From the NCBI GenBank assembly GCA_016287755.1, contig JAEEWT010000007.1:1-64000 (forward strand): a stretch of DNA of 64,000 nucleotides. The letters run 5' to 3'. The notes under the pieces are model-generated. The model worked only from the letters and a program-made list of their open reading frames with translations, was not told the DNA's origin and made no database searches. Positions 14,704 through 24,059 of the stretch are shown one piece after another. How positions within the stretch are numbered: the stretch's first letter is position 1; each line of letters starts with the position of its first letter. Made by a program: the position numbers and the translations under genes. Source of the stretch: Prevotella sp. Lineage in GTDB: Bacteria > Bacteroidota > Bacteroidia > Bacteroidales > Bacteroidaceae.

Positions 14704-16764
14704 ATGACAATGAAAAGGACGCTAATCTCAGCACTCGTCCTGCTGTTTGCAGGATGCATGACCGCTGCAACAAGTGTAGAAGACGGCAGTCGTCTGTGGC
14801 TACGCTTCGACACGGCTAAAACAACATCAACAATCACAGGAGTCAAGGGTACGGCCATGACCGAACTGCAAACCTACTGGCAAGGTGGACCGGTAGTACT
14901 GAAACGACAGAAGGGCTTGCCCAAAGAGGGATACACCATTAAGAGTCAAGGGGGAAAGACCGTTATTTCGGCTGCCAGCGATGCAGGGTTGCTCTACGGA
15001 GCCTACCACCTGATGCGCCTGCAGCAGATAACAGAGAACGGAGTGTATTTTGATCAATCCATGGACCATCTGGATATCACAGAGAAACCCTTCTACGACC
15101 TGCGTATCCTGAACCACTGGGACAATCCCAACGGTACGGTGGAGCGTGGCTTTGCGGGTAAGAGTATCTTCCTGAATCCCACACCGGAGCGGATGAAAAT
15201 GTATGCACGGGCCAATGCATCGGTGGGTATCAACGGTACGGTGCTCAACAATGTGAACGCCAAACCTGAGGCACTCTCTACCGAGAGTCTGCAGAAAGCC
15301 AAGAGCATTGCTGATCAGTTGCGTCCTTACGGCATTCGTGTCTATCTCTCCATCAATTTCGCCTCGCCTATCAAGGTGGGCGGACTGGAGACTGCCGACC
15401 CGCTTGATGCGAATGTCATCAAGTGGTGGAAGAATAAGGTGAATGAGATCTATAAGCTCATACCCGACTTCGGTGGCTTCCTCGTGAAGGCGAACTCTGA
15501 GGGGGAGCCCGGACCGCAGGACTTCGGGCGTACACATGCCGACGGTGCGAATATGCTGGCTGGTGCACTCAAGCCGCACAAGGGTATAGTGATGTGGCGT
15601 GCTTTCGTCTATAATCCCCAGAGTAGCGACCGTGCTAACCAGGCCTACGAGGAGTTTATGCCCTTCGACGGACAGTTTGCCGACAATGTCATCATCCAGA
15701 TCAAGAACGGTCCGGTTGACTTCCAACCAAGGGAGCCGTACAGTCCGCTATTCACTGCCATGAAGAAGACGCAGATGATGGTGGAGTTCCAGATCACGCA
15801 GGAGTACCTGGGTGCCGCCAACCACCTGGTTTATCTCGCCCCGATGTGGCAGGAGTTCTTCTCGTTTGTGAAACCCGGCAGTTTGAAGGCCATGGCTGGT
15901 GTGGCGAACATCGGCGACGATGTGAACTGGTGCGGTCACCACTTCGCACAAGCCAATTGGTACGCCTTCGGTCGTCTGGCATGGAACCCCAATCTGAGGT
16001 CGGCGGATATTGCCTATGAGTGGCTCAGACAGACATGGAATCTTATTTCAAATTATAAGCATCCCGCTACCAGAACAGATCTGTGTAGTGCCCTCTATCC
16101 GGCAAGATACGGGGAACCTTGGGGAACCCTTGTTGACTTGATGATGTCCAGTAGGGAGGCCTGCGTGAACTACATGATGCCATTAGGTATTCATCATATC
16201 TTTGCAGGAGGGCACCATTACGGTCCTGAGCCTTGGTATGCACCACGCGGCTTGAGGGCCGACTGGACCCCACCCTACTACCATAAGGCCGACAGCATCG
16301 GTATGGGCTTTGACCGCACGACGAAAGGATCGGGTAATGTGAAGCAGTATCCCGACGAGCTCTGTAAGCTCTACAACGATATCAACACCTGTCCAGAGGA
16401 AGTGCTGGTGTGGTTCCATCATGTGCCTTGGGACTTTAAGATGAAGAGCGGGCGTACCTTCTGGGACGAGCTGTGTCACAAATATGACGACGGTGTTCGC
16501 GAGGCACGCCGTTTCCTGAACATCTGGGATGCTATGGAGCCTTATATGGACACTCAGCGCTTTGCTGACGTACAGCGCAAGCTCCGTATTCAGGTGAGAG
16601 ATGCTGAGTGGTGGCGCGACGCCTGTCTGCTCTATTTCCAGACCTTCTCTCATCGTCCCATCCCACAGGATATGGAGCATCCCGTTCATAATCTCGACGA
16701 GATGATGAAATTCAGGATTCCTATCAGCAATTACGAAAACCCTGAAAGCGGATATAATAAATAG
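14704..16764 (+). CDS. GH67 alpha-glucuronidase
   Basis: This 686-residue exported protein (signal peptide, possible lipobox LFAGC) is a GH67 xylan alpha-1,2-glucuronidase, which removes (4-O-methyl)glucuronic acid from xylo-oligosaccharides. The N-terminal Glyco_hydro_67N-like region contains DAGLLYGAYHLMRLQ; the barrel contains FLVKANSEGEPGPQDFGRTH. Candidate catalytic residues by comparison with known family members are Glu266 (NSEGEPGP), Asp339 (NGPVDFQ) and Glu361 (VEFQITQE). Length equals the family norm. A -7 box TATCTTTG lies at 14669-14676. A start at 14710 (third codon) is equally possible. Downstream is the AlkZ-related gene after 20 bases. Confidence 0.95.
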   Translation: MTMKRTLISALVLLFAGCMTAATSVEDGSRLWLRFDTAKTTSTITGVKGTAMTELQTYWQGGPVVLKRQKGLPKEGYTIKSQGGKTVISAASDAGLLYGAYHLMRLQQITENGVYFDQSMDHLDITEKPFYDLRILNHWDNPNGTVERGFAGKSIFLNPTPERMKMYARANASVGINGTVLNNVNAKPEALSTESLQKAKSIADQLRPYGIRVYLSINFASPIKVGGLETADPLDANVIKWWKNKVNEIYKLIPDFGGFLVKANSEGEPGPQDFGRTHADGANMLAGALKPHKGIVMWRAFVYNPQSSDRANQAYEEFMPFDGQFADNVIIQIKNGPVDFQPREPYSPLFTAMKKTQMMVEFQITQEYLGAANHLVYLAPMWQEFFSFVKPGSLKAMAGVANIGDDVNWCGHHFAQANWYAFGRLAWNPNLRSADIAYEWLRQTWNLISNYKHPATRTDLCSALYPARYGEPWGTLVDLMMSSREACVNYMMPLGIHHIFAGGHHYGPEPWYAPRGLRADWTPPYYHKADSIGMGFDRTTKGSGNVKQYPDELCKLYNDINTCPEEVLVWFHHVPWDFKMKSGRTFWDELCHKYDDGVREARRFLNIWDAMEPYMDTQRFADVQRKLRIQVRDAEWWRDACLLYFQTFSHRPIPQDMEHPVHNLDEMMKFRIPISNYENPESGYNK

Positions 16765-16784
16765 GAATATACTATCCAAGGAAG

Positions 16785-17456
16785 ATGATAGGCCGGGAAA
16801 AGATACACAGCTGTCCTGAGCTGATGGCATATATCCAGGAGGTAGGCTTCCTGCCACTTCTGGATAGTGGTATTCCCGGCTTCTCAGCCGAGGATGTGGT
16901 GGACGAGGATAACCGCTACGTTGTGTTCCCCGATGGTGGCTGGGACTGGCCTCTATGGAAGTGGAAGGGTCCTATCGTACAGGAAGGGAACTGCGTGTAT
17001 GGTAAGTTCTTTGCCAGCAAGGCCGGGTTCATCAGTCGTACGTGGTGGCCCGACTTCTGCAACTATCGTCGGAGCAAGCATCCTGAACCTGCAGAGGGAA
17101 GTATTGAGGAAGCCATCCTGCTGACACTACAGGAGCACGGGAGTCTGATTACCCGTCAGCTGCGTGCTGCCTGTGGCTTTACAGGACCGAAGATGCGCAG
17201 CAGGTTCGACGGCTACATCACCCGTATGCAGATGGCTTGTAGAATAGTGACCGAGGATTTCGTCTATCCGCGTGACAAGCATAACCGTGAGTATGGCTGG
17301 GGGTGGGCATTGCTCACCACACCCGAGCAGCTGTTGGGTTATGAAAGTATGAAGTGTCAACGCACCCCAGAGGAATCCTACCACCGTCTGTTATCCCACC
17401 TCCGCTCCATCTTACCTGAAGCAACGGATAGGCAGATTGAGAAACTGATTGAATAA
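16785..17456 (+). CDS. AlkZ-related winged-helix protein
   Basis: The 223-residue protein shows features of AlkZ-related proteins (the YcaQ/AlkZ glycosylase superfamily, truncated). It has GGWDWPLWKWKGPIVQEGNC, FISRTWWPDFCNYRR, and a helix-turn-helix segment SIEEAILLTLQEHGSLITRQ. AlkZ enzymes unhook DNA interstrand cross-links or remove alkylated purines with a QxQ/QxD motif that I do not see here, so catalytic activity is uncertain. It is 20 bases behind the GH67 gene on the same strand, but the functions seem unrelated. Confidence 0.75.
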   Translation: MIGREKIHSCPELMAYIQEVGFLPLLDSGIPGFSAEDVVDEDNRYVVFPDGGWDWPLWKWKGPIVQEGNCVYGKFFASKAGFISRTWWPDFCNYRRSKHPEPAEGSIEEAILLTLQEHGSLITRQLRAACGFTGPKMRSRFDGYITRMQMACRIVTEDFVYPRDKHNREYGWGWALLTTPEQLLGYESMKCQRTPEESYHRLLSHLRSILPEATDRQIEKLIE

Positions 17457-17647
17457 GCCTATTCGTGACGGACTGTTAGACAAACTAAAGAAATTGCTTA
17501 CAATCTGCAGATAAACATAATAAATTATTAGCAGAATGTAAGCACCTATTTGTTTTACATCGCAAAACGACACATTTTCTATCATTCATCTTTCTTTTTG
17601 TATTACTTTTGCATCCGAAAAATGTCAAATCAACAATCCAAAAAGAT

Positions 17648-19033
17648 ATGAAGGTAAAGAAACGTTGGATCATCCTAATGGCGGCAATGACGTTGATTGC
17701 CCTAATAGGTGTGTTTGTAGGCGAGCCTACATTTGAGTGTGACTGGTCGGTTATTTCTGCGGCCGATGTAGCATGGCTTATCACAGCTACGATATTCGTG
17801 TTGATGATGACCCCTGGTCTGTCTTTCTTCTATGGCGGTATGGTGGGAGCCAAGAACGTGATATCCACCATGCTACAGTCGTTTATCGCCATGGGACTGA
17901 TTTCGGTACTGTGGGTAGCTGTCGGCTTTTCTTTGTGTTTTGGCGACGATATCGGTGGTATCATCGGTAATCCCTTGACATTCCCGATGTTCCACAATGT
18001 GGGCGGTGCTGTATATACCACTCCGGCAGGTAATATCTTAGGTGGTGCTACCATCCCGTTGGCGTTGTTCGCCCTGTTCCAGATGAAGTTCGCCATCATC
18101 ACCCCTTCATTGATTACCGGTTCGTTTGCAGAACGTGTACGCTTCTCGGCATACATGTTCTTCATGATGTTCTTCTTCTTTGTGATCTATTGTCCACTGG
18201 CGCACATGACCTGGCACCCTGAAGGCTTGTTTATGAAATGGGGTGTGATAGACTTCGCCGGTGGTATTGTTGTACATGCTTCCAGTGGTGTGGCAGCTCT
18301 TGCCGGTGCCATCTTCCTTGGACGAAGGAAGGCAGAGACGCGTAAGAGTGAACCTGCCAACATCCCGTTCGTACTGTTAGGCGCTGCGATGTTGTGGCTG
18401 GGTTGGTTCGGTTTCAATGCCGGCTCTTCACTGCATGCCGACGGACAGGCTATCAAGGCGTTCCTCAACACCAATACCGCTTCGGCAACGGCCATGATGA
18501 CCTGGATTTTCTTCGACTGTCTGCGCGGACGTAAACCTTCTGCCATGGGAGCTGCTGTTGGTTGTGTGGTAGGTTTGGTGGCCATCACACCCTCTGCAGG
18601 ATATGTCACCGTGGGACAGAGCATCTTCATCTCCTTCGTCATCACCATGATCTGTAACATTGCTGTCTATTGGCGCTCACATTCCAGAATTGATGATGCC
18701 CTCGATGTATTCCCCACGCACGGTACTGGTGGTATCTTCGGTACGATACTGACAGGTGTGTTCATTCAGGAAGGACTGATTGCTGGTACGTGGGACGGCT
18801 TTGTCATCTTCCTTTATCACCTGTTAGCCATCGTCATCGTATTCGTCTATACCTTTGTCATGAGCTGGGTGGGCTATAAGCTGATCGACATGCTCATCCC
18901 GATGCGTGTCTCCGCGTACAGCGAAAAGGTTGGTCTCGACTTCTCACAGCATGATGAGCACTACGGACTGGCTCATATCGGTGAACGTGAACTGGCAGAA
19001 TACGAGGAACATATTCGAGAAAAGAACAAGTAG
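17648..19033 (+). CDS. amtB: Ammonium transporter AmtB
   Basis: The 461-residue inner-membrane protein has eleven to twelve hydrophobic segments and the Amt signature MTPGLSFFYGGMV. The channel residues are present: Asp202 in DFAGGIVVHASSG, the first pore His210 in the same motif, and the second pore His358 in FPTHGTGGIFGT. It conducts ammonium/ammonia into the cell under nitrogen limitation. No glnK or glnB gene follows, unlike the usual operon; a terminator sits directly downstream. A -7 box TACTTTTG is at 17604-17611, which makes 17648 (MKVKKRW) the likely start; the frame also opens earlier at 17609. Confidence 0.97.
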   Translation: MKVKKRWIILMAAMTLIALIGVFVGEPTFECDWSVISAADVAWLITATIFVLMMTPGLSFFYGGMVGAKNVISTMLQSFIAMGLISVLWVAVGFSLCFGDDIGGIIGNPLTFPMFHNVGGAVYTTPAGNILGGATIPLALFALFQMKFAIITPSLITGSFAERVRFSAYMFFMMFFFFVIYCPLAHMTWHPEGLFMKWGVIDFAGGIVVHASSGVAALAGAIFLGRRKAETRKSEPANIPFVLLGAAMLWLGWFGFNAGSSLHADGQAIKAFLNTNTASATAMMTWIFFDCLRGRKPSAMGAAVGCVVGLVAITPSAGYVTVGQSIFISFVITMICNIAVYWRSHSRIDDALDVFPTHGTGGIFGTILTGVFIQEGLIAGTWDGFVIFLYHLLAIVIVFVYTFVMSWVGYKLIDMLIPMRVSAYSEKVGLDFSQHDEHYGLAHIGERELAEYEEHIREKNK

Positions 19034-19054
19034 AGTAATAACGTACGGAAAGAA

Positions 19055-19088
19055 AAACGCCCAGATCCTTGTAGGGATTTGGGCGTTT
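19055..19088. terminator. Bidirectional rho-independent terminator
   Basis: A 14-bp stem, aaacgcccagatcc / ggatttgggcgttt, with loop ttgtag lies between the convergent amtB and hsp20 genes. A-tracts and T-tracts flank both sides, so it can serve both directions. Confidence 0.85.
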
Positions 19089-19117
19089 GTATAACTAACG
19101 AGCGTGTCGTTTGAGCT

Positions 19118-19543
19118 TTATGCGATCTCGATGCTCTTAGACATCTTCTTCTCTTCCTTCTTCATCTTCGGAAGGACAACGGTCAGGATGCCGTTATCAA
19201 CCTTGGCTGAGATATGCTCACGCTCCACATCATCGGGAAGCGTGTAGCTCTGCTCGTAGTTAGCATATGAGAACTCGCGGCGCAGATAATGGTTGTGCTT
19301 ATCTTCCTCCTTGTGCTCCATCTTGTTCTCAATAGCGATGGACAGGTTACCTTCATCGTTGATGCTTACGCGACAGTATTCTTTCTTGATGCCTGGAGCA
19401 GCTACCTCCATGGTATAAGCTTCGTCACTCTCCTTTACATTGACTGCAGGTGCTGTTGCATTGGCACGAGGCATGAAATCAGTGTTCAGGAAATCGTCAA
19501 ATAATGTTGGGAACCAACTGTTTTTAAACATTACTGGTAACAT
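19118..19543 (-). CDS. Small heat-shock protein Hsp20
   Basis: The 141-residue protein is an alpha-crystallin-type chaperone that holds unfolding proteins in the cytoplasm. The start is MLPVMFKNSWFPTLFDDFLN, followed by the crystallin domain with DEAYTMEVAAPGIKKEYCRV, and the GILTVVLPK motif near the end. A strong Shine-Dalgarno (GGAGG at 19551-19556 on the opposite strand), unusual for this phylum, sits eight bases before ATG 19543 and fixes that start. Upstream is a sigma-54-like promoter (19624-19639). Confidence 0.95.
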   Translation of the reverse strand: MLPVMFKNSWFPTLFDDFLNTDFMPRANATAPAVNVKESDEAYTMEVAAPGIKKEYCRVSINDEGNLSIAIENKMEHKEEDKHNHYLRREFSYANYEQSYTLPDDVEREHISAKVDNGILTVVLPKMKKEEKKMSKSIEIA

Positions 19544-19623
19544 AATCAATACCTCCAATTATACTTTAAGTGAAACATTTGTTTATATTGGGAACCGCTT
19601 CGTAGCGGTCTCACCAACATAGA

Positions 19624-19639
19624 TGCAACAAATGTGCCT
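19624..19639 (-). promoter_or_regulatory. Sigma-54 type promoter for hsp20
   Basis: Read on the minus strand the sequence is AGGCACATTTGTTGCA. It has the GGCAC (-24) and TTGC (-12) boxes with exactly 10 bases between the GG and GC dinucleotides, as sigma-54 requires. The predicted leader to the hsp20 ATG is about 70 bases and contains a hairpin with loop TACGA at about 19592-19608. Confidence 0.65.
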
Positions 19640-19652
19640 ATGGGGTATAAGA

Positions 19653-19688
19653 CTGACAATCTGGCATTTTGCATGACAGATTTGTCAG
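19653..19688. promoter_or_regulatory. Palindrome beside the sigma-54-type promoter
   Basis: The arms ctgacaatctggca (19653-19666) and tgacagatttgtcag (19674-19688) are imperfect inverted repeats with one bulge. The position, about 15-50 bases upstream of the -24 box, could mark a binding site for an enhancer-binding protein. It could also be a weak terminator for the susD gene, whose stop is 24 bases away, although no clear U-tract follows. Confidence 0.4.
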
Positions 19689-19711
19689 ATAATGATTACC
19701 TACCCTACTGT

Positions 19712-21334
19712 TTAGTAACCGGGATTCTGTACCAGATTGTGGTTCGTAGCCATGGCATCAGCGGGGATGGGGAATAGACGGGTATGACCGTCTTTCTCGT
19801 TCACCTTACTATAATAGGCGTTACCTTCAAACAGACTCTCATATTGTCCGAAGCGAATGAGGTCCTGTCGGCGCCAGCCCTCCCAGCAGAGTTCCAGCAG
19901 ACGCTCGTCCAACAAGTTCTGAAGGGTGAGCTCACGGTGATTCTCCGCTACCCTATCGCGCACGGCATTGAAGTCATCCTGTGCCGTAGGACCCTCTCCG
20001 TCATACTGATAGGTAGCCCCTCCAAGACGGAATTTGGCTTCGGCACGCATCAGTAGGACATCAGCAAAACGGAACAATACAATATCATTATCCATCAGTT
20101 TCCCGTCTTTCGTGGCATTCTTATCCACCTCGTATTTCTTCATTCGGGCACCGGCTGTCTCTACAAACGGACTGCCGCTCAGGTCCATGGCCACTTCGCG
20201 CGGGTAGTATCTCAAATGATTACCGGTTCTGTCGGTTACAAATTCGAAATTCAGGTCTAACACTTCCCCCGCCCAATAGTTCAAGGAGAAACGCACATCC
20301 TCGTCGTCTGAGTCGTAACCGAAGATGTCGAGAACCTTCTGCGTGGCACATGAGCCGTTCTCACCGGTAAAGCCATAGGCGGCAGCATGACGGTAGTGGT
20401 ACGAACGGAAGAGGTTCTGCTGCTGGTTGGTGTACAGATCCTTGTCCATGGGAATGGTCCAGATATTCTCCTCGGAGTACTCGTTATACACGGTGAAGTT
20501 CCTGTAATAGTCGTTCTCCAGTCTATACCCCATATTCTCTATCTCGTTACAGTACTCAATGGTTTCCTGCCAGTGCGGCTTACCGCTATACACCTCGGCG
20601 TTGAGCATGAGCTTCGCAAGCACAAAGGTAGCCACAGGATAGGTGACACGACCGTAGTGGTCGCCTGGTTGCTGACTGTAACTCCAATACAGATACGGAC
20701 GTGTGTCTTGCAACTCCTTCACGACGAACGAGAAGACTTCTGCACGTGACGACTGTTTCACCTCCTGCATGGAAACGGTGGATGAGGTGACGATGGGTAC
20801 ATTACCGAAGAGGTCGAGCAGATACCAGTAATAGATGGCCCTGAGCGCCCGCACCTCAGCCAGATAACCCTTGTAATCGATATCAGAGAGCAGGATTTGA
20901 TGCTTCTCAATCTGTTCCAACGAGCGGTTGCAGAGGGTGATGACCTTATACAGATAAAGCCACGCATTCTTGGGGAGGTCGTGCCCGGCGCTCCAGGAAT
21001 GACGGTACATATCTTGCCACAGACCGCCATCATACCAGTCGCCGCCTCGTGTAGGCAGCATGGCCTCATCCGATCCGAATGTCTGCAGATCGTAAACACC
21101 ACGACAAGTACCCTGCAATCCCTGTCCGTCTTCAGAACCACCTATATAGGTATACAAGGTGGCCACGGTATTCTGAAAGAGAGAGGTGGCTGATTGGTAA
21201 GCCGCATCCTCAGGAATCTGGTCGCGAGGACTCTCGTCCAAGGTACACGACACGAGTAATGTACTGCACAAACAACAAATCATCCATGTTGTAAACTGGC
21301 GTTTCTTATATCTCTTGTTCATCATAATTCCCAT
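19712..21334 (-). CDS. SusD/RagB-family outer-membrane lipoprotein
   Basis: This 540-residue lipoprotein (CLCSTLLVSCTLDESP, Cys around residue 30) is a SusD-family glycan-binding protein that caps its SusC partner on the cell surface. The typical blocks are EVRALRAIYYWYLLDLFGNVP, YRNFTVYNEYSEENIW, and the C-terminal SusD motif (LLDERLLELCWEGWRRQDLI). It lies eight bases after susC, the normal tandem arrangement. An alternative start at 21325 or 21322 (MMNKRYKK) gives a shorter leader. Confidence 0.95.
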   Translation of the reverse strand: MGIMMNKRYKKRQFTTWMICCLCSTLLVSCTLDESPRDQIPEDAAYQSATSLFQNTVATLYTYIGGSEDGQGLQGTCRGVYDLQTFGSDEAMLPTRGGDWYDGGLWQDMYRHSWSAGHDLPKNAWLYLYKVITLCNRSLEQIEKHQILLSDIDYKGYLAEVRALRAIYYWYLLDLFGNVPIVTSSTVSMQEVKQSSRAEVFSFVVKELQDTRPYLYWSYSQQPGDHYGRVTYPVATFVLAKLMLNAEVYSGKPHWQETIEYCNEIENMGYRLENDYYRNFTVYNEYSEENIWTIPMDKDLYTNQQQNLFRSYHYRHAAAYGFTGENGSCATQKVLDIFGYDSDDEDVRFSLNYWAGEVLDLNFEFVTDRTGNHLRYYPREVAMDLSGSPFVETAGARMKKYEVDKNATKDGKLMDNDIVLFRFADVLLMRAEAKFRLGGATYQYDGEGPTAQDDFNAVRDRVAENHRELTLQNLLDERLLELCWEGWRRQDLIRFGQYESLFEGNAYYSKVNEKDGHTRLFPIPADAMATNHNLVQNPGY

Positions 21335-21342
21335 TTATTTCT

Positions 21343-24012
21343 TCAAAACTGAATACTAAGACTCATGGTATAACTGCGATAAGGAGGAATGACATTCTTG
21401 TCGTCAATGCCCAGCGTACCGTTGATGACGCTTGAGTTAATCATCGGCGTCAGTCCGCTATACCCTGTAATGGTGGCAAGGTTATTCACAGACCCGGCCA
21501 GTCGCAACCCCTGCACATACTTGGTTCGCAGAGGAACATTCCAGCCAATGGTCAGATAGTCGATATTCACATAGTCGCCCCTCTCCAGCCAATAGTCGCT
21601 GATGGTCTGATCCTGGATATTCATCTCAGGCGCACCCTGCATCACGTTGTAGTTGGGCAACGACAACATATTCATATAGTTGAGTTTCGTACCATTATAG
21701 ATCTTATGACCGAAAGCACCGTTCATCTGTATAGTCACATCCCACTGACGGTAGCGGAAGGCGATGTTCGAACCCATCATGGCTTTGGGCGTGGCTTGTC
21801 CGCAGATGTATTTCTCATCGGTCACATCATAGTACAGCGACCCGTCATCATCTTTCGCCAGACCCTTGCAATGCGGCAGATAGAAGACACCCAGCGGCTG
21901 TCCCACGATCTGCATCACTACATCGGATGCACCATGGAAACCTGGTCCCCAAAGAGACGAGATACCCTTCATCGTGGGAGCAGTAAGGTGCTGACCGTTG
22001 TAATCACCATCGAGAGAAATCAGCTTGTTGCGCTCAAAGCTCCAGTTCATGTTGATGGTCAGGTCCATATCCTTGGTACGAAGCGGAGTAATACCAAAGC
22101 CAATCTCAAAACCGCTGTTCTTCATGGAACCCATATTGGCCAAGAGCTTGTCGTAGGTGTAAGGCGGTACGGGTACATCATAGACATAGAGCATATCGGT
22201 GGTCTTGGAATGGTAGTGATCAACGGTAAGGGCTATGCGACTATCCCATAACAACAGGTCAAGACCCACGTTGAACGTACGCTTCACCTCCCATTTCAAG
22301 TCGGGATTGGCATTTCGGATAATACCAAGTGTTGTGACAAGCGCACCGTTCACGGGCACCACGCCGTTGGGCTGTATAAGCTGCATGGAGTTATATGGAC
22401 CAATGCCTCCCAGGTTACCAGAGAGTCCGTAGCCTACACGCAGCTTGGCATTGTTGATGAACTGCAGGTTTTTCATCCAAGCTTCCTTACTGATCACCCA
22501 TGCACCACTCACTGAAGGGAAGAAACCCTGACGGTTGTTCTTACCGAACTTCGAAGAAGCATCGGCACGGGCATTGGCTGTAATCGTGTACCTGTCTAAT
22601 AAAGAGTACTGGGCATGCAGCAGGAACGACTCCATGTGTGCATCGGTATAGTGGGAATCAGTACCGTCCCAAGGACGCGCTGATCCTGCAGAGAGCTTAT
22701 CGTAACCGAAATCATCGGTTGAGAAGTTCGATACGGTAGTATAGAAGCCTGTACCCTTCTCCATACTCTCTTCCACCAGTCCCATCAGATTCAAGGAAGA
22801 GTTCCGCCACTTAAGGATGTAGTCGAGTGAGATATTACCTAACGACTCCTCGCTCTTGTCGTTTCCACGATAGGCCTCGCCGTGGCTCCATACAATGGTA
22901 GGATAATGGTGGGAGTTATTCACCGTATTATAACTATAGGAACCGAACACCCGCAGTTTCAGGTTTTCCAGCAGACTGTAGGTTGCATTCAGGTGGACAT
23001 TGAAATGTCCGTTGTCCTCATCCTGCTTCATGGTCAGCAGTGAATTGGGATTATTGATCCAAAGAGCATCGGTTACCTGACCGTAGGTTCCATCATCGTT
23101 GACTCCATCGGGATAGGTGGGGTTGAAGGTGTTTGAAGAATACAACAGTTTCTGCTGGAAAGGCAGGTAGTTATTCTTCTGGAGAGAACCGAAAAGTCCG
23201 AGATCAACGGTCATGCGATTCTCGAAAGCCTGCTGAGAGATGTCGAGCTTAGCGATGTAAGTACGGTAGTTATTGGTTTTTATCACCGTCTTGTGTTCCA
23301 TCACACCCACTGAAGCACGATAGTTAGCCGTCTCAGAACCACCGCCAAAGGCAATATGATGGTTCTGCACAAAACCAGTACGTTCAATCGTCTTACTGAA
23401 ATTGGTGTTCGCCCCCAGGTCGATATAGTCAAGACCGAGCTGTGTGGCGGCCTGACGGAACTGGGTTGCATTGAGCATATTGATATGTTTGTAGATATCC
23501 TCGAAGCCCACCGTACCGTCGAAACTGATATGGAACTGCGACTGCCTACCTTTCTTCGTAGCTACCTGAATAACACCGGAGGCACCTCGTGAACCATACT
23601 GGGCCGTTTCTGAAGCATCCTTCAGAATGGTGAAGCTCTCGATGTCGGCAGGATAGATGGTGGAGAGCGTCGCCAGGTCGGAAGTCACGCCATCGATAAT
23701 GACCAGCGGGTCGTTTCCACCCGTCAGTGAGGTGGTACCTCGAACGCGCACAGCACTCACCATAGCCTCCTGGTTACCACCTGACGTCACCTGTACACCA
23801 GCCGCCTGACCACTCAGGGCTTCGATGGATGAAGTGACGAGTCCTTTGTTGATCCGCTCCCCTGTAACCTTCTCCACGGCACCCGCCAATGTGTTCTGAT
23901 TACCGCTGGAGTAACCAATCCGCACGTTAACGGTTGAGTCTCTTTGTATGATCTGTGCTGATAACGATGCAGATAAAGTCAGAGTGACAAACAGCAAAAT
24001 GTTTTTCTTCAT
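21343..24012 (-). CDS. SusC/RagA-family TonB-dependent transporter
   Basis: The 889-residue outer-membrane protein begins MKKNILLFVTLTLSASLSAQ (the frame is open seven codons further). A plug domain has VRVRGTTSLTGGNDPLVIID, ADIESFTILKDASETAQYGS and the usual RGASGVIQVATKKG. A 22-strand barrel follows and ends PYRSYTMSLSIQF. Most SusC proteins have a carboxypeptidase-regulatory-like domain of about 80 residues before the plug; here the mature protein enters the plug after about 35 residues, so that domain is missing. It imports oligosaccharides together with the SusD protein downstream. Confidence 0.95.
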   Translation of the reverse strand: MKKNILLFVTLTLSASLSAQIIQRDSTVNVRIGYSSGNQNTLAGAVEKVTGERINKGLVTSSIEALSGQAAGVQVTSGGNQEAMVSAVRVRGTTSLTGGNDPLVIIDGVTSDLATLSTIYPADIESFTILKDASETAQYGSRGASGVIQVATKKGRQSQFHISFDGTVGFEDIYKHINMLNATQFRQAATQLGLDYIDLGANTNFSKTIERTGFVQNHHIAFGGGSETANYRASVGVMEHKTVIKTNNYRTYIAKLDISQQAFENRMTVDLGLFGSLQKNNYLPFQQKLLYSSNTFNPTYPDGVNDDGTYGQVTDALWINNPNSLLTMKQDEDNGHFNVHLNATYSLLENLKLRVFGSYSYNTVNNSHHYPTIVWSHGEAYRGNDKSEESLGNISLDYILKWRNSSLNLMGLVEESMEKGTGFYTTVSNFSTDDFGYDKLSAGSARPWDGTDSHYTDAHMESFLLHAQYSLLDRYTITANARADASSKFGKNNRQGFFPSVSGAWVISKEAWMKNLQFINNAKLRVGYGLSGNLGGIGPYNSMQLIQPNGVVPVNGALVTTLGIIRNANPDLKWEVKRTFNVGLDLLLWDSRIALTVDHYHSKTTDMLYVYDVPVPPYTYDKLLANMGSMKNSGFEIGFGITPLRTKDMDLTINMNWSFERNKLISLDGDYNGQHLTAPTMKGISSLWGPGFHGASDVVMQIVGQPLGVFYLPHCKGLAKDDDGSLYYDVTDEKYICGQATPKAMMGSNIAFRYRQWDVTIQMNGAFGHKIYNGTKLNYMNMLSLPNYNVMQGAPEMNIQDQTISDYWLERGDYVNIDYLTIGWNVPLRTKYVQGLRLAGSVNNLATITGYSGLTPMINSSVINGTLGIDDKNVIPPYRSYTMSLSIQF

Positions 24013-24059
24013 GGGATAATTCACTGCCACCATAGCAGTCGTTGAGATTCTATACTATG

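Noticed and set aside
14827..15726. 299-codon minus-strand frame
   Set aside because: It lies antisense to the GH67 gene and has no motif.
19653..19688. Palindrome as a sure terminator of susD
   Set aside because: The stem is imperfect and lacks a U-tract; it is kept as an ambiguous site rather than called as a terminator.
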